The position numbers and the translations under genes were made by a program. From Phellopilus nigrolimitatus (Eukaryota; Basidiomycota; Agaricomycetes; Hymenochaetales; Hymenochaetaceae): a DNA stretch of 64,000 nt. Of this stretch, positions 46,640 to 57,179 are shown piece by piece. Under the pieces are notes generated by a model. That model saw nothing but the letters and a program-made list of their open reading frames with translations. It had not been told where the DNA came from and made no database searches. Position 1 is the stretch's first letter; every line of letters starts with the position of its first letter. The DNA lies in assembly GCA_021029095.1 (NCBI GenBank), contig JAJOHG010000075.1:59636-123635 (forward strand), written 5' to 3'.

Positions 46640-47080
46640 ATATTACTCTACAGCACACTATACTGACTACTTGTGAATCTACAGCCTTCGCTGTCCCCGC
46701 CTCAGCACATGCGCGCGCATGCCTCCAGCCCGCCATACGTTCAGATGCACGTCTCTTTCTCTGCACCCAACCGCTCTCCACGCTGCACCAGTCCCACATA
46801 CGTCTTAGGACGTACGACCCAGCCCCCTGAACCGCGCACACCGCGCCTTCCTCGCCTCGGTTCGACACGTTCCGTCGCTCTATTTTCCTGACCGCGAGAC
46901 CGTTGGCGCAGGCTCCGCCGCCATCCCCGCGCTGCTCGGTACGAACGGGATTAGCAGGTTCGATGCGAAATACGACAGCAACGCACATGCACATAGCGTC
47001 TCGCGCCACCCGAGCGTCATGCGCATGGGTACGATAACGCAGGTCGCGAGCGTATCAGGGTAGACGCGCGAGAGGAATAC
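46640..47080. repeat. duplicated segment R, copy 2
   Basis: Matches 36338-36900 (ATACTGACTACTTGTGAATC, CGAAATACGACAGCAACGCA, GGTAGACGCGCGAGAG). As in copy 1 it is followed by a promoter module, so R plus module was duplicated as one block of more than 1 kb. Confidence 0.75.
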
Positions 47081-47104
47081 GGTGTGGGTGTTCCTGGTGC
47101 AAAA

Positions 47105-47905
47105 CGGCGCGCGTTGCGAAGGGCGTGGCAGGGCTGTAAGGCTGGGAAGACGACCCAGAAGATGGAGCGGTCGGTGCTGGTCGATCTGCTGGGCTGCGCC
47201 GCCATGCTGAACGGGAAAGCGCCTGAAAATGAAAATTAAGGACATTTTTGTATAGTAGAATAGAAATCTGAACTAACCTTCCGCTGTGTTGTTTCTGCTT
47301 GTCGGACCTGGCACGCATGAAGACGATCGTCGCCCGAAGTTGAATTGATCGCTGTCCGGCACAGCCCGAGGACAGCCATGCGCGTCGTCTTCATCATGTC
47401 GATCTTCTAGCTTCTTCATCTTCGTCTCGACCTCTCGACCTCTCGTCCTCTCGATTTCTCGACTACGGTCCGTAAGTCGCTATTTATTCGTGAGTTGTTC
47501 CTTTTTCTTCAATCCCTTAACGTACTGATCCTTAAACTATCTGTTTAGGTGCGAGGATCATGCCTCGGCAGCAACACCAGCAACAGCAGCAACTTCGCTG
47601 CAACCTGTCGTGCCGATCGATCGAGGCCATCCTACGCTGGCGAATCCAGTCGCGTGGAAGAGCCGGAGAGGAGGATTAGATAAAACAAGGACCTATGTAC
47701 GTAGTGAAAATGTCTGAACGCGAGCGCGATGCTAACAACTGCTTCAGCGCCTCGAACGAATGTCCTCCCTACGGCGCGCCAGCCTCCCGTGAATGGCGCA
47801 CGGCCGCGGCCAATGTCAGTGCAGATGGCGTCCCAGCAGTATGTTCCTGCCGGCGGCGGTGGTGGCGAGATGCATGCGCCCGCAACCGCGCAGGCGCCGC
47901 TCGAC
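47105..47905 (+). repeat. NAA25/KIN1 promoter module, copy 4
   Basis: Landmark at 47347, leader-intron-like region to TAGGTGCGAG, Gln-rich exon from 47561 (MPRQQHQQQQQLRC), then the following KIN1 exon ([20 protein letters not shown]) up to GCGCCGCTCGA, where the text jumps to the kinase catalytic loop. Confidence 0.8.
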
Positions 47906-49426
47906 TACTGTCATCGCAACAACGTCGTCCACCGCGACCTCAAGATCGAGAACATCCTCATCTTTCAAACGGGCAACATCAAGATCATCGACTTTGGTCT
48001 TTCCACCCTCTACATTCCTCCGCAGACGCAGCATTCCGCATCGCACACGCAGCCCCTTTCAACGTGTTTCCAGCCCATCCGTGTGTTGGATGTTCCCATG
48101 TTGAAGCTCCATACAGCCGCCATCACTGCAGAGTTCTGCGCGAACCTACGTATGTGTGGCTTCGGCGGCGTTGTGTGTAGCACGGCGCAACATCGCTTCG
48201 CGCCTTTTAACGAACTGGCCCTCGTCTCAAACTCTGACGAAACGCGCATTGTCCAGGTTGCGCTTGGTCAGGACCATATTCTCGCGCTCACGCGTGCGGA
48301 GTGCGTGTTCAGCTGGGGTCTGTCGCGTTTCTCACAGCTGGGGTACGCAGTCGAAGGGTCTGGCGTGGGATCAGGCGGGGGTGCGCTACAGACGGTGGTG
48401 ACCCCGCGGCGTGTCCTCGGTCCTCTCAAGACAGAGTTCGTCATTGGGGTCGCGGCATGCAAGACCGCGTCCGCATACTGGAAGGCAAAGGAGCTATTCA
48501 CATGGGAGACCAACAATGCTCAACTGGGTTATGACATGGCTGCAGTGCCCGTGCAGGTACTACCGCGGCGTGTCACTCCGTTTGCGAACCCTGTGCGTAA
48601 TGTTGCGCTGAATGACGCAGCGATGGCGGTTCTTCTTACGAGCGACGATGTCTTGTGCTTCGCGGGTGGGCGAAGCTTCAAAATCAAGTTAGTACATACT
48701 TTCCTTTTTGTCAGCTCACGCTCTTATTGCTATATGTGTGCTGTTTATTATTTGCCTAGCTTCCCAACTGCGAGCTTTCCGCCTGCGCTCACGACATATC
48801 GGCATCCAGCAGCACAGAACAATGCGGCCATTGCCAGGGTCGTCTGCTGCAAGGATACGTCCGCAGTGCTTTCATCTAATGGCGAGATGTTTACGTTCAG
48901 TTTCCTGGCTGTTGAGTCCTCCTCCGTTATTGAAATCAACGCTACGCAGAGTAAGGAAAGCAAAGGCGGAATAAGTGCGGTTTCGAATGCAGCTTTGGTG
49001 AAACCTCAGCGCGTATGGGCGCTTAGGAAGCAGTTCAGCGCTGTCAATGATGTCGCACTCGGTTCGGACGGCACAATTGTTCTTTGCACAGAGTATGGGC
49101 ACGTGTATGTTCTCAATTGGCTTGCGAAGACCGAAAGGCTCAGCGTATGCCGTTTTTCAGCGCGTCGTGCGAGTCGCTGCCAGCGGTGCCGGTGCATTCG
49201 CTGCTCTTCGAGCAAATTGCGTGTCCGTACCAATCGAGGTAGTCGGCAATACGCTTTCAAAGGACCTGGAAGCTGTACAGCCACGCTTGCGTTGCGCTGC
49301 CGAGGAATTCAATGGGGCTGCGAAGAGTATGGGAGCGCGAATAGATTACAGGACGAGACTGAAATTTCTGCCGACTCGCCTGCCGACTCGCCTACTGTTA
49401 TCGACGAGGCGGCGGATGGATGGTGA
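47729..49426 (+). CDS. chimeric ORF: Kin1 N-terminus + kinase loop + RCC1-like domain (565 codons)
   Basis: One open frame of 565 codons. Residues ~1-55 are KIN1 N-terminal Pro/Gly-rich text; residues ~56-90 are the kinase catalytic and DFG loops ([30 protein letters not shown]) without the N-lobe between; from ~115 on it is the RCC1-like propeller of an IBtk-like protein ([78 protein letters not shown]). Near residue 330 it reads through what looks like a retained intron, and near 470 it leaves the RCC1 frame. HRD and DFG are intact here, unlike the main KIN1 copy, but the ATP-binding lobe and activation segment are absent, so no kinase activity is expected. Whether it is expressed is unknown. 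Confidence 0.5.
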   Translation: MLTTASAPRTNVLPTARQPPVNGARPRPMSVQMASQQYVPAGGGGGEMHAPATAQAPLDYCHRNNVVHRDLKIENILIFQTGNIKIIDFGLSTLYIPPQTQHSASHTQPLSTCFQPIRVLDVPMLKLHTAAITAEFCANLRMCGFGGVVCSTAQHRFAPFNELALVSNSDETRIVQVALGQDHILALTRAECVFSWGLSRFSQLGYAVEGSGVGSGGGALQTVVTPRRVLGPLKTEFVIGVAACKTASAYWKAKELFTWETNNAQLGYDMAAVPVQVLPRRVTPFANPVRNVALNDAAMAVLLTSDDVLCFAGGRSFKIKLVHTFLFVSSRSYCYMCAVYYLPSFPTASFPPALTTYRHPAAQNNAAIARVVCCKDTSAVLSSNGEMFTFSFLAVESSSVIEINATQSKESKGGISAVSNAALVKPQRVWALRKQFSAVNDVALGSDGTIVLCTEYGHVYVLNWLAKTERLSVCRFSARRASRCQRCRCIRCSSSKLRVRTNRGSRQYAFKGPGSCTATLALRCRGIQWGCEEYGSANRLQDETEISADSPADSPTVIDEAADGW

Positions 49427-50223
49427 AGGCCAGGGCGAGTCTGAGGACGTTAATATCAAAAATGACATCAGGGTCGCGAACACCTGCTGGAACTCCTGAA
49501 TTGTGACGAGAAGAGCCGGCGAGAGGAGCACAGAGGCATTTTCGATGAAGTTGAGCTGATGTACGGAGCCGATCTCCTTGTGCAAGTTAGCTCTGGATTT
49601 GCGTTCCCCTTACATAGGATCGTTCTCGCAGCGCGCTCGCTAGTGCTAAATGATATCCTACCAGGCAAAGATAATGCTGTCAACATCAAACTCAGTCATT
49701 CCACTCTCGTTTATATTCCCCCGAGATCAGGCTCTATTCCAAAGCTCGTGTTCTCAGGCCTCCATCCGCTCACTGTGCTTCTACTGGCTACACACTTGTA
49801 TACGGATAGTTTCCCCCCGCTCTAAGCCGCCGCGTCGGGATGGCACTCTTCCTGCAACTCGGGACTCTCGGACCGAAGACGAAGATGGACCTTGCTCAAA
49901 TTTGTGCGGATTTGCATGTCCTCGCAAACCTTCTTCGCCTTCCTGCACTAGAAAGAGTACTTGACGCCCCGGTGAAACATGTTATGGTGCCGACTCTTGC
50001 ACACGACATGCAAACACTTCTCGAAGCTGTACAGCCTGGCGGAGATGTCTCGTGCTCTTCTGGCAATGCTGGTTCCGAAGTTGAGGCGCTTTTGACTTCT
50101 TCAATGAACCCTTTTGCGTCGGATACGGTTCTCGAACTTGCGTACCGGCGGATCTACTGTCTCGCGACAATGGTGCGCGGGTGCTCGCCGTTCTTCGCGG
50201 GCTTCTTCGACGACGCGGACTAG
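48080..50223 (+). pseudogene. IBtk-like RCC1 + BTB/POZ protein pseudogene
   Basis: RCC1 repeats as described for the chimeric ORF, then [20 protein letters not shown] and [20 protein letters not shown], a frame change to [20 protein letters not shown], then after a gap the BTB domain: YGADLLVQVSSGFAFPLHRI and VLAARSLVLNDIL, FSGLHPLTVLLLATHLYTDS, a stop, RRVGMALFLQLGTLGPKTKM, LAQICADLHVLANLLRLPAL, and ELAYRRIYCLATMVRGCSPF then FAGFFDDAD. Such proteins are likely Cullin-3 adaptors. At least three frameshifts or stops break it; the N-terminal ankyrin part expected in the family is missing, replaced by KIN1 sequence. It ends where the Gln-rich regulator-like copy 2 begins. Confidence 0.78.
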
Positions 50224-50289
50224 ACGCAGAAGTGCTGGCGTCCATGCACCATCCTCTCGAGCTCGCGCGGACCGCTACGCACAGCAACA

Positions 50290-51960
50290 CAAGCTGCTGA
50301 AACGACGGCAGCACGGATATGGCCTGCAGCAGCAACAGCAACAACACCGGCAGACGCCGCCGCAACAATAACAGCAGCAGCCCCCGCCGCCGCCGCAACA
50401 GCAAGTCCCGTCGCCGCCGTCGTCCATGCGCACTCAACCACCCAGTTGAAGGGCGCTGCGCTACACGCCCGCGCACTGGCACAGCAATCTAAAACCCCAG
50501 CTGCGCGTGCGCGTATTCGATTCGTGTCTGCTCCACTGCTGGCTCCATCTCGGATCGCAACCGCGCCTCAGGCGACGGTACTTCCCGGCGGAGACTTCCC
50601 TGTGCAGAACGCGCAGGGCCAGCGCATTTACCGGCAGTGCGGCGTGCCCGGCCGCTACAAGGACGGCAAGTGCGTCGAGAAGTGGGGCCAGGGACTGTGT
50701 GCAACCGGTGCTGCAAGAAGATGAAGCGCGTCGAGCGGTACTCTGGTCTCCGTGAGCGCAAGCCAGCAGGCGCAGATGATCGCGCACCTCTCGTCACACC
50801 CCGCTCGCTCATTCGCAGTCCCAGTCTGCACTTGCGCACTCTGCGGGTCAGAGCCAGCACGCGTCGGTCGGCCGCACACGTGCGACGACGCGCCAGGACA
50901 CGCTGTTGGTTGACCACCATACAGGGCGCACACAGACGCAGAGCCCGAGGCCGGTACGCGAATGGACTAGCAAGCCAGGCCGCACACAGGCGCACGCCGA
51001 CGCCGCCTTATATCAACTTCATCTCCACGCGCGAGCAGAACGCAAACGGTTCTTCCTCGCGTACCCTTCCTCACCAGCATGGCCAGTCCCGCTGCGGTCC
51101 GCCGCAGCGTTTACCGGAGGAGGCACGGAGAGCCGTGGCTCGAGCGTGAACGAGGAGGACGTGCTCGACGGCGATGGGAACAGGGACGTCGAGGAGGAGG
51201 AGGCGCTCCTCGAATGAGAGGGCGAAGGAGAGGACGAAGGCGACCTGGACGCCACGCCGCGCACACGCGCGAATACCCTAACCCTCAATACCCGCAACAT
51301 GTCGCGCGACCGTCACCATGGCCGCGCGCACGGGCGAGAAGAGCTCACGCCGCATGCTGTCCTGGCGAGTTACCCATGCACGCGCATGCGCACCCGTCGA
51401 TACTTGTCGCGATGCCCGTCGCCGCGGACGGCGCGAATGCGGGTCCAGCGCGGAGCTCGTCTGCTCGCGGCGCCGCGAGCGGGTCGAGTCTCCCGTTCAA
51501 GTGACAAGCGGTGCCCTAGCATTACCTGCTCCTTCTATTGTCCCGCCTTCACCGTACGACGCACCGACACCATCATCACAGTGTGAAGGAGCCGGGCCCG
51601 TTCCGCGAAGAGGATGTACTACTTTCGCTGCAGCTTCTCACGTATCTCAGCAAATACCCGCACGTACGCCAGGCGTTTTACAAGCCGTGCCTGTTTCCAT
51701 CTGGCGACAGCGACGGGTAGCCCGGGCACGCCGGAAACATCTGCCATGGCTGCTGGAGCGAGGGTTAGCTCAAGCTGGAGAGGAGGCGCGCGGACTAGGA
51801 ACCGGTTTTACGACGGCAAATGCGCACTCAGCCGTGACGGCGTCGGCGGATCTCAAGAAGGACGGCTATCATGGATCGTCGAGCCCAGCTCGGCGAGCCC
51901 GCAGCCTTCCACGGACGCGCAGGATTGCCCCGCCGATGCTCTCGCAGCTTCCCTTTGATT
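50290..51960 (+). pseudogene. broken copy 2 of the unidentified regulator-like gene
   Basis: Starts in a Gln/Ala/Pro-rich stretch with CAG/CAA repeats, then GQRIYRQCGVPGRYKDGKCV and EKWGQGLCATG with a frame change to CCKKMKRVERYSG; the Cys spacing suggests a small zinc-binding region. Further on: EEDVLDGDGNRDVEEEEALL, TLTLNTRNMSRDRHHGRAHG, and HAHAHPSILVAMPVAADGAN, as in copy 1 at 35.0-35.3 kb. A stop follows EEEEALLE at about 51217 and frames change several times. The zinc-binding part and Gln-rich N-terminus suggest a transcription regulator, but the family is not certain. The tail after ~51500 is unrelated to copy 1. Confidence 0.5.
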
Positions 51961-51964
51961 TTGT

Positions 51965-52140
51965 GCGTTGCCTTTTTTCTTGTTCGTGAAATTTTTGAAC
52001 GACATACTGACTACTTGTGAATCTACAGCCTTCGCTCTCCCCGCCTCAGCATGTACGCGCGCATGCCGCCAGCCCGCCGTACACTCATATCCACGAATCA
52101 CATCCTCTTCCCGTGCACCCAGCCTTTTCGTTCTCATTAC
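51965..52140. repeat. duplicated segment R, copy 3 (left part only)
   Basis: Shares ACATACTGACTACTTGTGAA and CGCCTCAGCATGTACGCGCG with copy 1, then diverges near 52140. The next 250 bp hold no recognised feature. Confidence 0.7.
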
Positions 52141-52394
52141 CGTTTATTTCGCGGATATGTGCGTGTACATACGGCTCGGTCCAGTCTGTCCTGCTGCGAT
52201 CTGAGTTTAGTTTCTGTTTGGCGGGTTGCCAAGCGGCACTTCGAGTGGGATCAAGTTTCGGCTGGGCTAATATCAAAGTTGTACCATGCACGCTGCGCGC
52301 GCTTTAAAAGTTGGGATATATATAAATTTGCCCTTTGTGGCATTTTTGCTCCTTCGCTGACTTTGTAGTCTCCGGGAATGAATAACAAAACAGT

Positions 52395-52910
52395 TCAATT
52401 ATAAGTTGCAAGAAACGACAAGGACAAAGTACGAGTACCAATTTTATATCTACAGATTCTCGGACGCAACGCGGACATCAACCCTAGCCGCTCCAGCACA
52501 CTACGCGTCGCGTCCAGGTCGCCGTTGCTGTCGAGGTACATGGCATCCAGCAGACTCTCCACGACGTCGCTGAGGAATCTGGGCGCCTGCAACCTCGAGA
52601 GCACCGTTCATGCGGGAACATGTGCGCTCTCGAATGCGCGCTCGATTTCTTCATGCGCTCGGTGGAAAAGCGCGAGTGCGTCTCGCCGGTGATTCAGCAG
52701 CGCCCCGCTGGAACGCAGCACACACTGCATGATATGCACAGTGTGTTGCGTCGAAGAGTGCATGGCAAGCGCGCGCGCGGCATCGCCTCGTCGAGCACGA
52801 CGTGCGCGAGCAGGCACACGAAAGCGAGGAAATGCGTTTTGACGAGCGCCGCTTTGCGCTCGTGCATCTGCCCGGGTGTATACGCGCCGCATTACGCACC
52901 CGCATTTAAA
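52395..52910 (-). pseudogene. Dicer-like RNase III C-terminal fragment
   Basis: Minus-strand text TVLSRLQAPRFLSDVVESLL then DAMYLDSNGDLDATRSVLER matches the end of the second RNase III domain of fungal Dicer-like proteins, which process double-stranded RNA to siRNA. Upstream on the same strand, in another frame, LALFHRAHEEIERAFESAHV and Arg/Ala-rich text fit the preceding helices. A stop separates the two parts. The helicase, PAZ and first RNase III domains are absent, so it is a scrap of perhaps 150 residues. It sits between segment R copy 3 and promoter module copy 5. Confidence 0.7.
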
Positions 52911-53009
52911 TCTGCGCCGGACTTGCGTGCATGAGGCTTCTATTGTGAGATGGACTGAGGACTCTGGGTCGGAAAGCTGAATGGACGCGCTTTTATGCGG
53001 CTCGAGCGC

Positions 53010-53389
53010 GAAGATGATCGTGGTCCGCGTAAAGAACGAAGACGTCCGTGCTGAGAGAAAGGCCTGTAAAAGAAAGTTAGAGGAGGCTGCTTTAAATTAG
53101 AGTAAAAATTTGCACTTGCATTGTTATAACTGCTTGCGGTCCTGGCACGCTGATGTAAGTCGTCTTGATCGCTGTCCGGCACAGCCCGAGGACAGCCATG
53201 CGCGTCGTCTCGTCATGTCGATCTTCTGGCTTCGTCTTCGTCTTCGTCTTTGTCCACCTCTCGCCCTCTCGACTTCGCTTCGCGCATTGCGATTCGTGAG
53301 TTGTTCCTTCTTCTTTATGCCTTTAGTATGCTAATCTGTAAACCATCTGTCTAGATGCGAGGTTCATGCCTCGGCGGCAGCAGCTGCAA

Positions 53390-53430
<41 letters not shown>

Positions 53431-53580
53431 ACTCCGCCGCAACATGTCGCACTGGGCAATCTTGTGCTGGCGAATCCGGTCGCGTAGAAGAGCCGAGAGG
53501 AGGGTTAGATAAAACAAAGACCTAGGTACGTAGTGAAATTGTCTGAACGCGAGCACGATGCTAACGACTGCTCAGCGCTG
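53010..53580 (+). repeat. NAA25/KIN1 promoter module, copy 5
   Basis: Landmark at 53167 (TGATCGCTGTCCGGCACAGC), leader-intron-like stretch to TAGATGCGAG, Gln-rich exon from 53366 (MPRRQQLQQQRQQQQQQQQQ), then AAGACCTAGGTACGTAGTGA and CTAACGACTGCTCAGCGCTG, where it jumps into an IBtk-like RCC1 exon. Confidence 0.8.
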
Positions 53581-53860
53581 TCAAGGATGTCGCATTCGGT
53601 TCGGACGGCACGATTGTTATCTGCACTGAGTCTGGGCACGTGTATGTTTGCAAACAATTTGCGAAGACCGCAAAATTCCAGCGCTTGCCGCTTTTGCAGC
53701 GCGTCGTGCGAGTCGCTGCCAGCAGTGCCGGTGCATTCGCTGCTCTTCGAGAAAATTGCGTGTCCGCACCAATCGAGATAGTCGGCAATACCCTTTCAAA
53801 GGACACGGAGAAGCTGTACAGCCATATTTGCGTTGGGCTGCCGAGGGACTTCAGTGGGGC
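53575..53860 (+). pseudogene. second IBtk-like fragment (one RCC1-domain exon)
   Basis: Text [60 protein letters not shown] and [17 protein letters not shown] parallels 49030-49300 in the larger copy, but without that copy's frameshift. It is joined on the left to KIN1 Gln-exon sequence, and on the right to another partial promoter module. Confidence 0.78.
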
Positions 53861-53965
53861 TTCGTTTCGATGTCTTGACTTCTTGGCTTCGCTTCGGTCC
53901 CTGTCTAACCGTGAGTTGTTTCTCTTTCTTCAAGCAAAATCGTACTAAACCGCTTGTAGATGAGC
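53861..53965 (+). repeat. NAA25/KIN1 promoter module, partial copy 6
   Basis: Carries the right half only: TCGATGTCTTGACTTCTTGG, CCGTGAGTTGTTTCTCTTTC, CTTGTAGATGAGCA. The following ~230 bp (to 54200) have protein-like but unassigned text. Confidence 0.6.
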
Positions 53966-54201
53966 ACGATGCCGCGGACTCTCCGCAGCTCTCCGCAGCT
54001 TTCCGAGCACGCCGTGCTCGCGCACACTCGCCACCTCTGAGAAATCGGCTTTCGCACCGTTTGCTCGCGCGCGCCGACGCTTGGATGCTCGGCCAGGCCC
54101 ACGCCCTTAAGGCCCCCTGCGGCAACACAGCTGAGTGACACGGGTTCCCGCGCTACTACGGAGTCCGCTCTTCAACGAGGACGAGGAGGACGGCGATAAC
54201 A

Positions 54202-54600
54202 ATGCTGGCTGCGCGTCGTCTAACTCGATTCAGAAAATGTAACGCCCTGCAGCTACGGGGTTTCCAAACAAGTGCGCGCGCCGCTCAGATCCAGAGAACA
54301 GGCCTCTACGACTTTCATGTCGAGAACGGCGCAAAGATGGTGCCCTTTGCTGGGTACTCGATGCCGTTGATGTACGGCAGCGTCGGCGCAGGTGCGCTTC
54401 CTGCATTTCCTGCTGAGTGATTACTCACGCGTGTGTGCTTTAGTAACCGGCTCTGACGCGCTGCAGCTTCCTTGGCGCGACCGCGACGGAATTCCTCGAA
54501 TGGATCACGCCTTCTGACCTCGCCGTCCTCCCTCCGTACTCTTCCACCCTCTCCGTCCTCCTCAACGACAAGGGCGGCATTATCGACGACACCGTCCGCG
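54202..54600 (+). pseudogene. GcvT (glycine cleavage T-protein) 5' fragment
   Basis: Starts [20 protein letters not shown], a mitochondrial targeting type N-terminus, then [20 protein letters not shown] and [12 protein letters not shown]. An intron-like break follows, then FLGATATEFLEWITPSDLAV and LPPYSSTLSVLLNDKGGIID with DTV. The piece between them that normally holds HNHVR...GLFDVGHM is missing, and after IIDDTV the text changes to an unrelated M28 peptidase. The aminomethyltransferase normally works in mitochondria with lipoyl H-protein. Only ~90 of about 400 residues are present. Confidence 0.82.
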
Positions 54601-55500
54601 CCGGACCCGGCCACCAACTCGAGTGTGAGTTCTGGCATTAGCAAGGCTGCGTCTCCCACCGCTTCGACGTGCTCGGCAAGCATCTCTACAAGACCTACGT
54701 CCGCCTCATCAGCATCGTCGTCCAATTTCCAATGACACCGAGTAGGGAAAGCGGCATGCTCTGCTCGCCAATGCCCATCCTGACTCCACCCTGCCCTCTC
54801 CCGGCGCCGCCGCCGACGCTCTCGTTGCCGCCGTTCTCCTCAAGGCTGCCCATACTCTCGTGCACAACTCGCATTGGTCGCCCACGCACGCGTTTGTGCT
54901 GCTCTGGAACAACGCCGAGGAGTCGCTCCAGCACGGCTCGCACCTCTTCGCGACGCAGCACCCCGTTCGCGGCTCCGTACGCGCCTTGATCAACCTCGAG
55001 GAGGCAGGATCCACTGGCCGGGCTGATCTTCCAGGCAACGAGCGCGCAGATGGTCGATGCGTACGCGCGCGTCCCCTGTCCGTACGGCACCATTTTCGCG
55101 AGCGACATCTTCTCGTCCGGCGTGCTCATTTCTGACACCGACTTCCGCCAGTTCGAGCTCTACTTCGACGTCACCGGACTCGACATGGCCGTCGTCGGCC
55201 ACTAGTACTTCTACCGCGCCCGTAAGGATACCGTGAACTACATCGAACCCGGCGTCGCGCAGCACATGGGCGACAATGCGCTTCCTCTCCTCGCCCGACT
55301 CCCACTGCCCGAGCTCACCACAGGCTTCACGCGACCCGCCACCGTCTACTTCTCGTTCCTCGACGCCTTTTTCGTGCAATACAGCTTCGCGATCGCCACC
55401 GCGCTGCACCCCATCCTTCTCGCGTCCAGCGTCTTCCTTGTCGGCGTCCTGAAGGGCGTCGCCCTCGTCGGCGCGCTGTCCTCTTTTCCGCACTCCCCGG
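54601..55500 (+). pseudogene. M28 metallopeptidase (ERMP1-like) fragment
   Basis: Joins directly to the GcvT piece. Readable: SHRFDVLGKHLYKTYVRLIS, then another frame LANAHPDSTLPSPGAAADAL, LLKAAHTLVHNSHWSPTHAF, VLLWNNAEESLQHGSHLFAT, VRALINLEEAG, PYGTIFASDIFSSGVLISDT, DFRQFELYFDVTGLDMAVVG, a stop, FYRARKDTVNYIEPGVAQHM. Zinc-ligand positions are degraded (HPD for HxD, GAAAD for GAADD), though the NNAEE glutamates remain. Later residues ~55320-55460 look like a membrane segment (FFVQYSFAIATALHPILLAS). Family members are ER or vacuolar membrane peptidases. Several frame changes and stops make it nonfunctional. Confidence 0.75.
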
Positions 55501-55917
55501 CGCAAACGCCGTCGCCATCTTCATGTGCACGTCCTCCACGCACCGCTGAGCTGGTTCCGTACCGAGCCCAGTCGCCTTCTGCTCTACGAGAAAGCGGCCC
55601 TCGCAGGCGAGTCGCACCCTCTCCATCCAGTCTAATACTATGCTGACGAAAATAAACGAGTACAGGCGCCCTCGCGTCCTCCGCGGGTGCTGGCTCTGCG
55701 CCTGCGCATTGACGAGCGCACCTTCTTCGCGGCGCAGTTCTTTGCACATGCGGGGCTAGGTGTTGGCGTAAAATCCGCAGGCCTCGGATCCGCCGCTCTC
55801 TTATTTTTCTTTGCCTTCTCATTCTTTGCGGGGTTAGGGCTTGACGCGCGCTCTGTGGTGGTGAATTTACGCGCTGATACGTGTCTTTAGTCAATTCTTT
55901 CCTTCTCGTCGCTCATA
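55501..55917. other. no recognised gene
   Basis: Contains a hydrophobic open stretch (LLFFFAFSFFAGLGLDARSV near 55790-55850) that may be an eroded membrane segment of the M28 gene or of another gene; no family assignment. Confidence 0.35.
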
Positions 55918-56945
55918 ATGTCGGGTTGTGAGTTTTTTCGCGTTGCGTCGCTGGCGCTGTTCGAAATGTTGAGCTCATTGGTCTTGTTTCGCTCAACAGT
56001 CAGGTTTCTGAACCTCGTCCGGCCGTTCCTGCCCATCCTGCCCGAGGTGTCATCATCGGACCGCAAGGTGCCATTCAACCAGAAAGTGCTCTGGACGGTG
56101 ACCCTGCTCATTTTCTTCATCTGCTCTCAAATCCTTCTTTACGGCATCGTGTCCTTTGACTCTTCCGACCCTCTTTACTGGATGTGCGTTATTCTCGCGT
56201 CGATTTATGGCACACTCATGGAACTCAGAATCAGCCCGATCCTCACTTCGGGCATGATCATGCAGCTCCTCGCTAACGCCAACCTCATCGACGTCGACTT
56301 CAGCTTGAAGGAGGACAGGGCGCTTTTTTGTGGTGCGCAGAAGCGTGCGTGCTCCACTTTCAATTCTTTGTCGTTGACCATGAGTTTCTGACACGTCTAC
56401 ATTATTTGCACTCGTCATTTCTCTCGGTCAGGCAACTGTCTATGTCCTCACAGGTCTCTACGGCTCTCCCTCTTCCCTTGGCCCCGGTGTTTGCCTGCTG
56501 CTCATCCTCCAGCTCGCCGCCGCCGAATTTATCGTCATCTTACTTGATGAGCTCCTTCAGAAGGGATATGGCCTCGGTTCCGATATATCTCTGTTCATTG
56601 CGACAAACAGCTGCGAATCTGCGATCTGGAAGATATTTTCACCAACGACGGACAACACAGGTCATGGTCCGGAGTTCGAGGGTGCCGCCATCGAGCTCTT
56701 CCATCTCTTTTTTACCTGGAATGACGAGGAGCGCGCTCCGCGAGGTGTGCTGGCGCGAGCGCCTTCCGAACATCATGAACTTTGCTGCGACCGTTGTCGT
56801 TCTTGACTCCGTCATCTACTCGCAAGGTCTCCGTCTCGAGATCACTTCAAGAACAAATCGCTTCCGTGGTCAGCGTGACTTGTACCCCGTGAAACTTTCT
56901 ACATAAGCAATGTGCCGATTACGCTTGAGAGCGCTCTTACGAGCA
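55918..56945 (+). pseudogene. SEC61 alpha (protein translocon) pseudogene
   Basis: Channel subunit of the ER translocon. Text: [92 protein letters not shown], then other frames [95 protein letters not shown] and FRGQRDLYPVKL. At least two frameshifts break it and the C-terminal third of the family (after NVPITLESAL) is absent. Many normally invariant residues are substituted, so decay is old. Same orientation as its neighbours. Confidence 0.85.
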
Positions 56946-57179
56946 CAGCGGATGATGAAACATCTATTACTTCAGAGCTCGCAGTCCACAAAATCGTGGT
57001 CACTATGTCGTCAGTCTCGGGATATTGCGATTGTGACGGTGAGCTCGGTGCACCTGCAAAGCCTGCGAACACGGCACCGGTGTCACCGTCGGTCCCTCAA
57101 CGCCATCGAATACAGCTACCTCAGGAGTCGGCTCGCCCGTTGCTACGTGGAACTCTCAAGATTTTCCGAGAAAGAAAGG

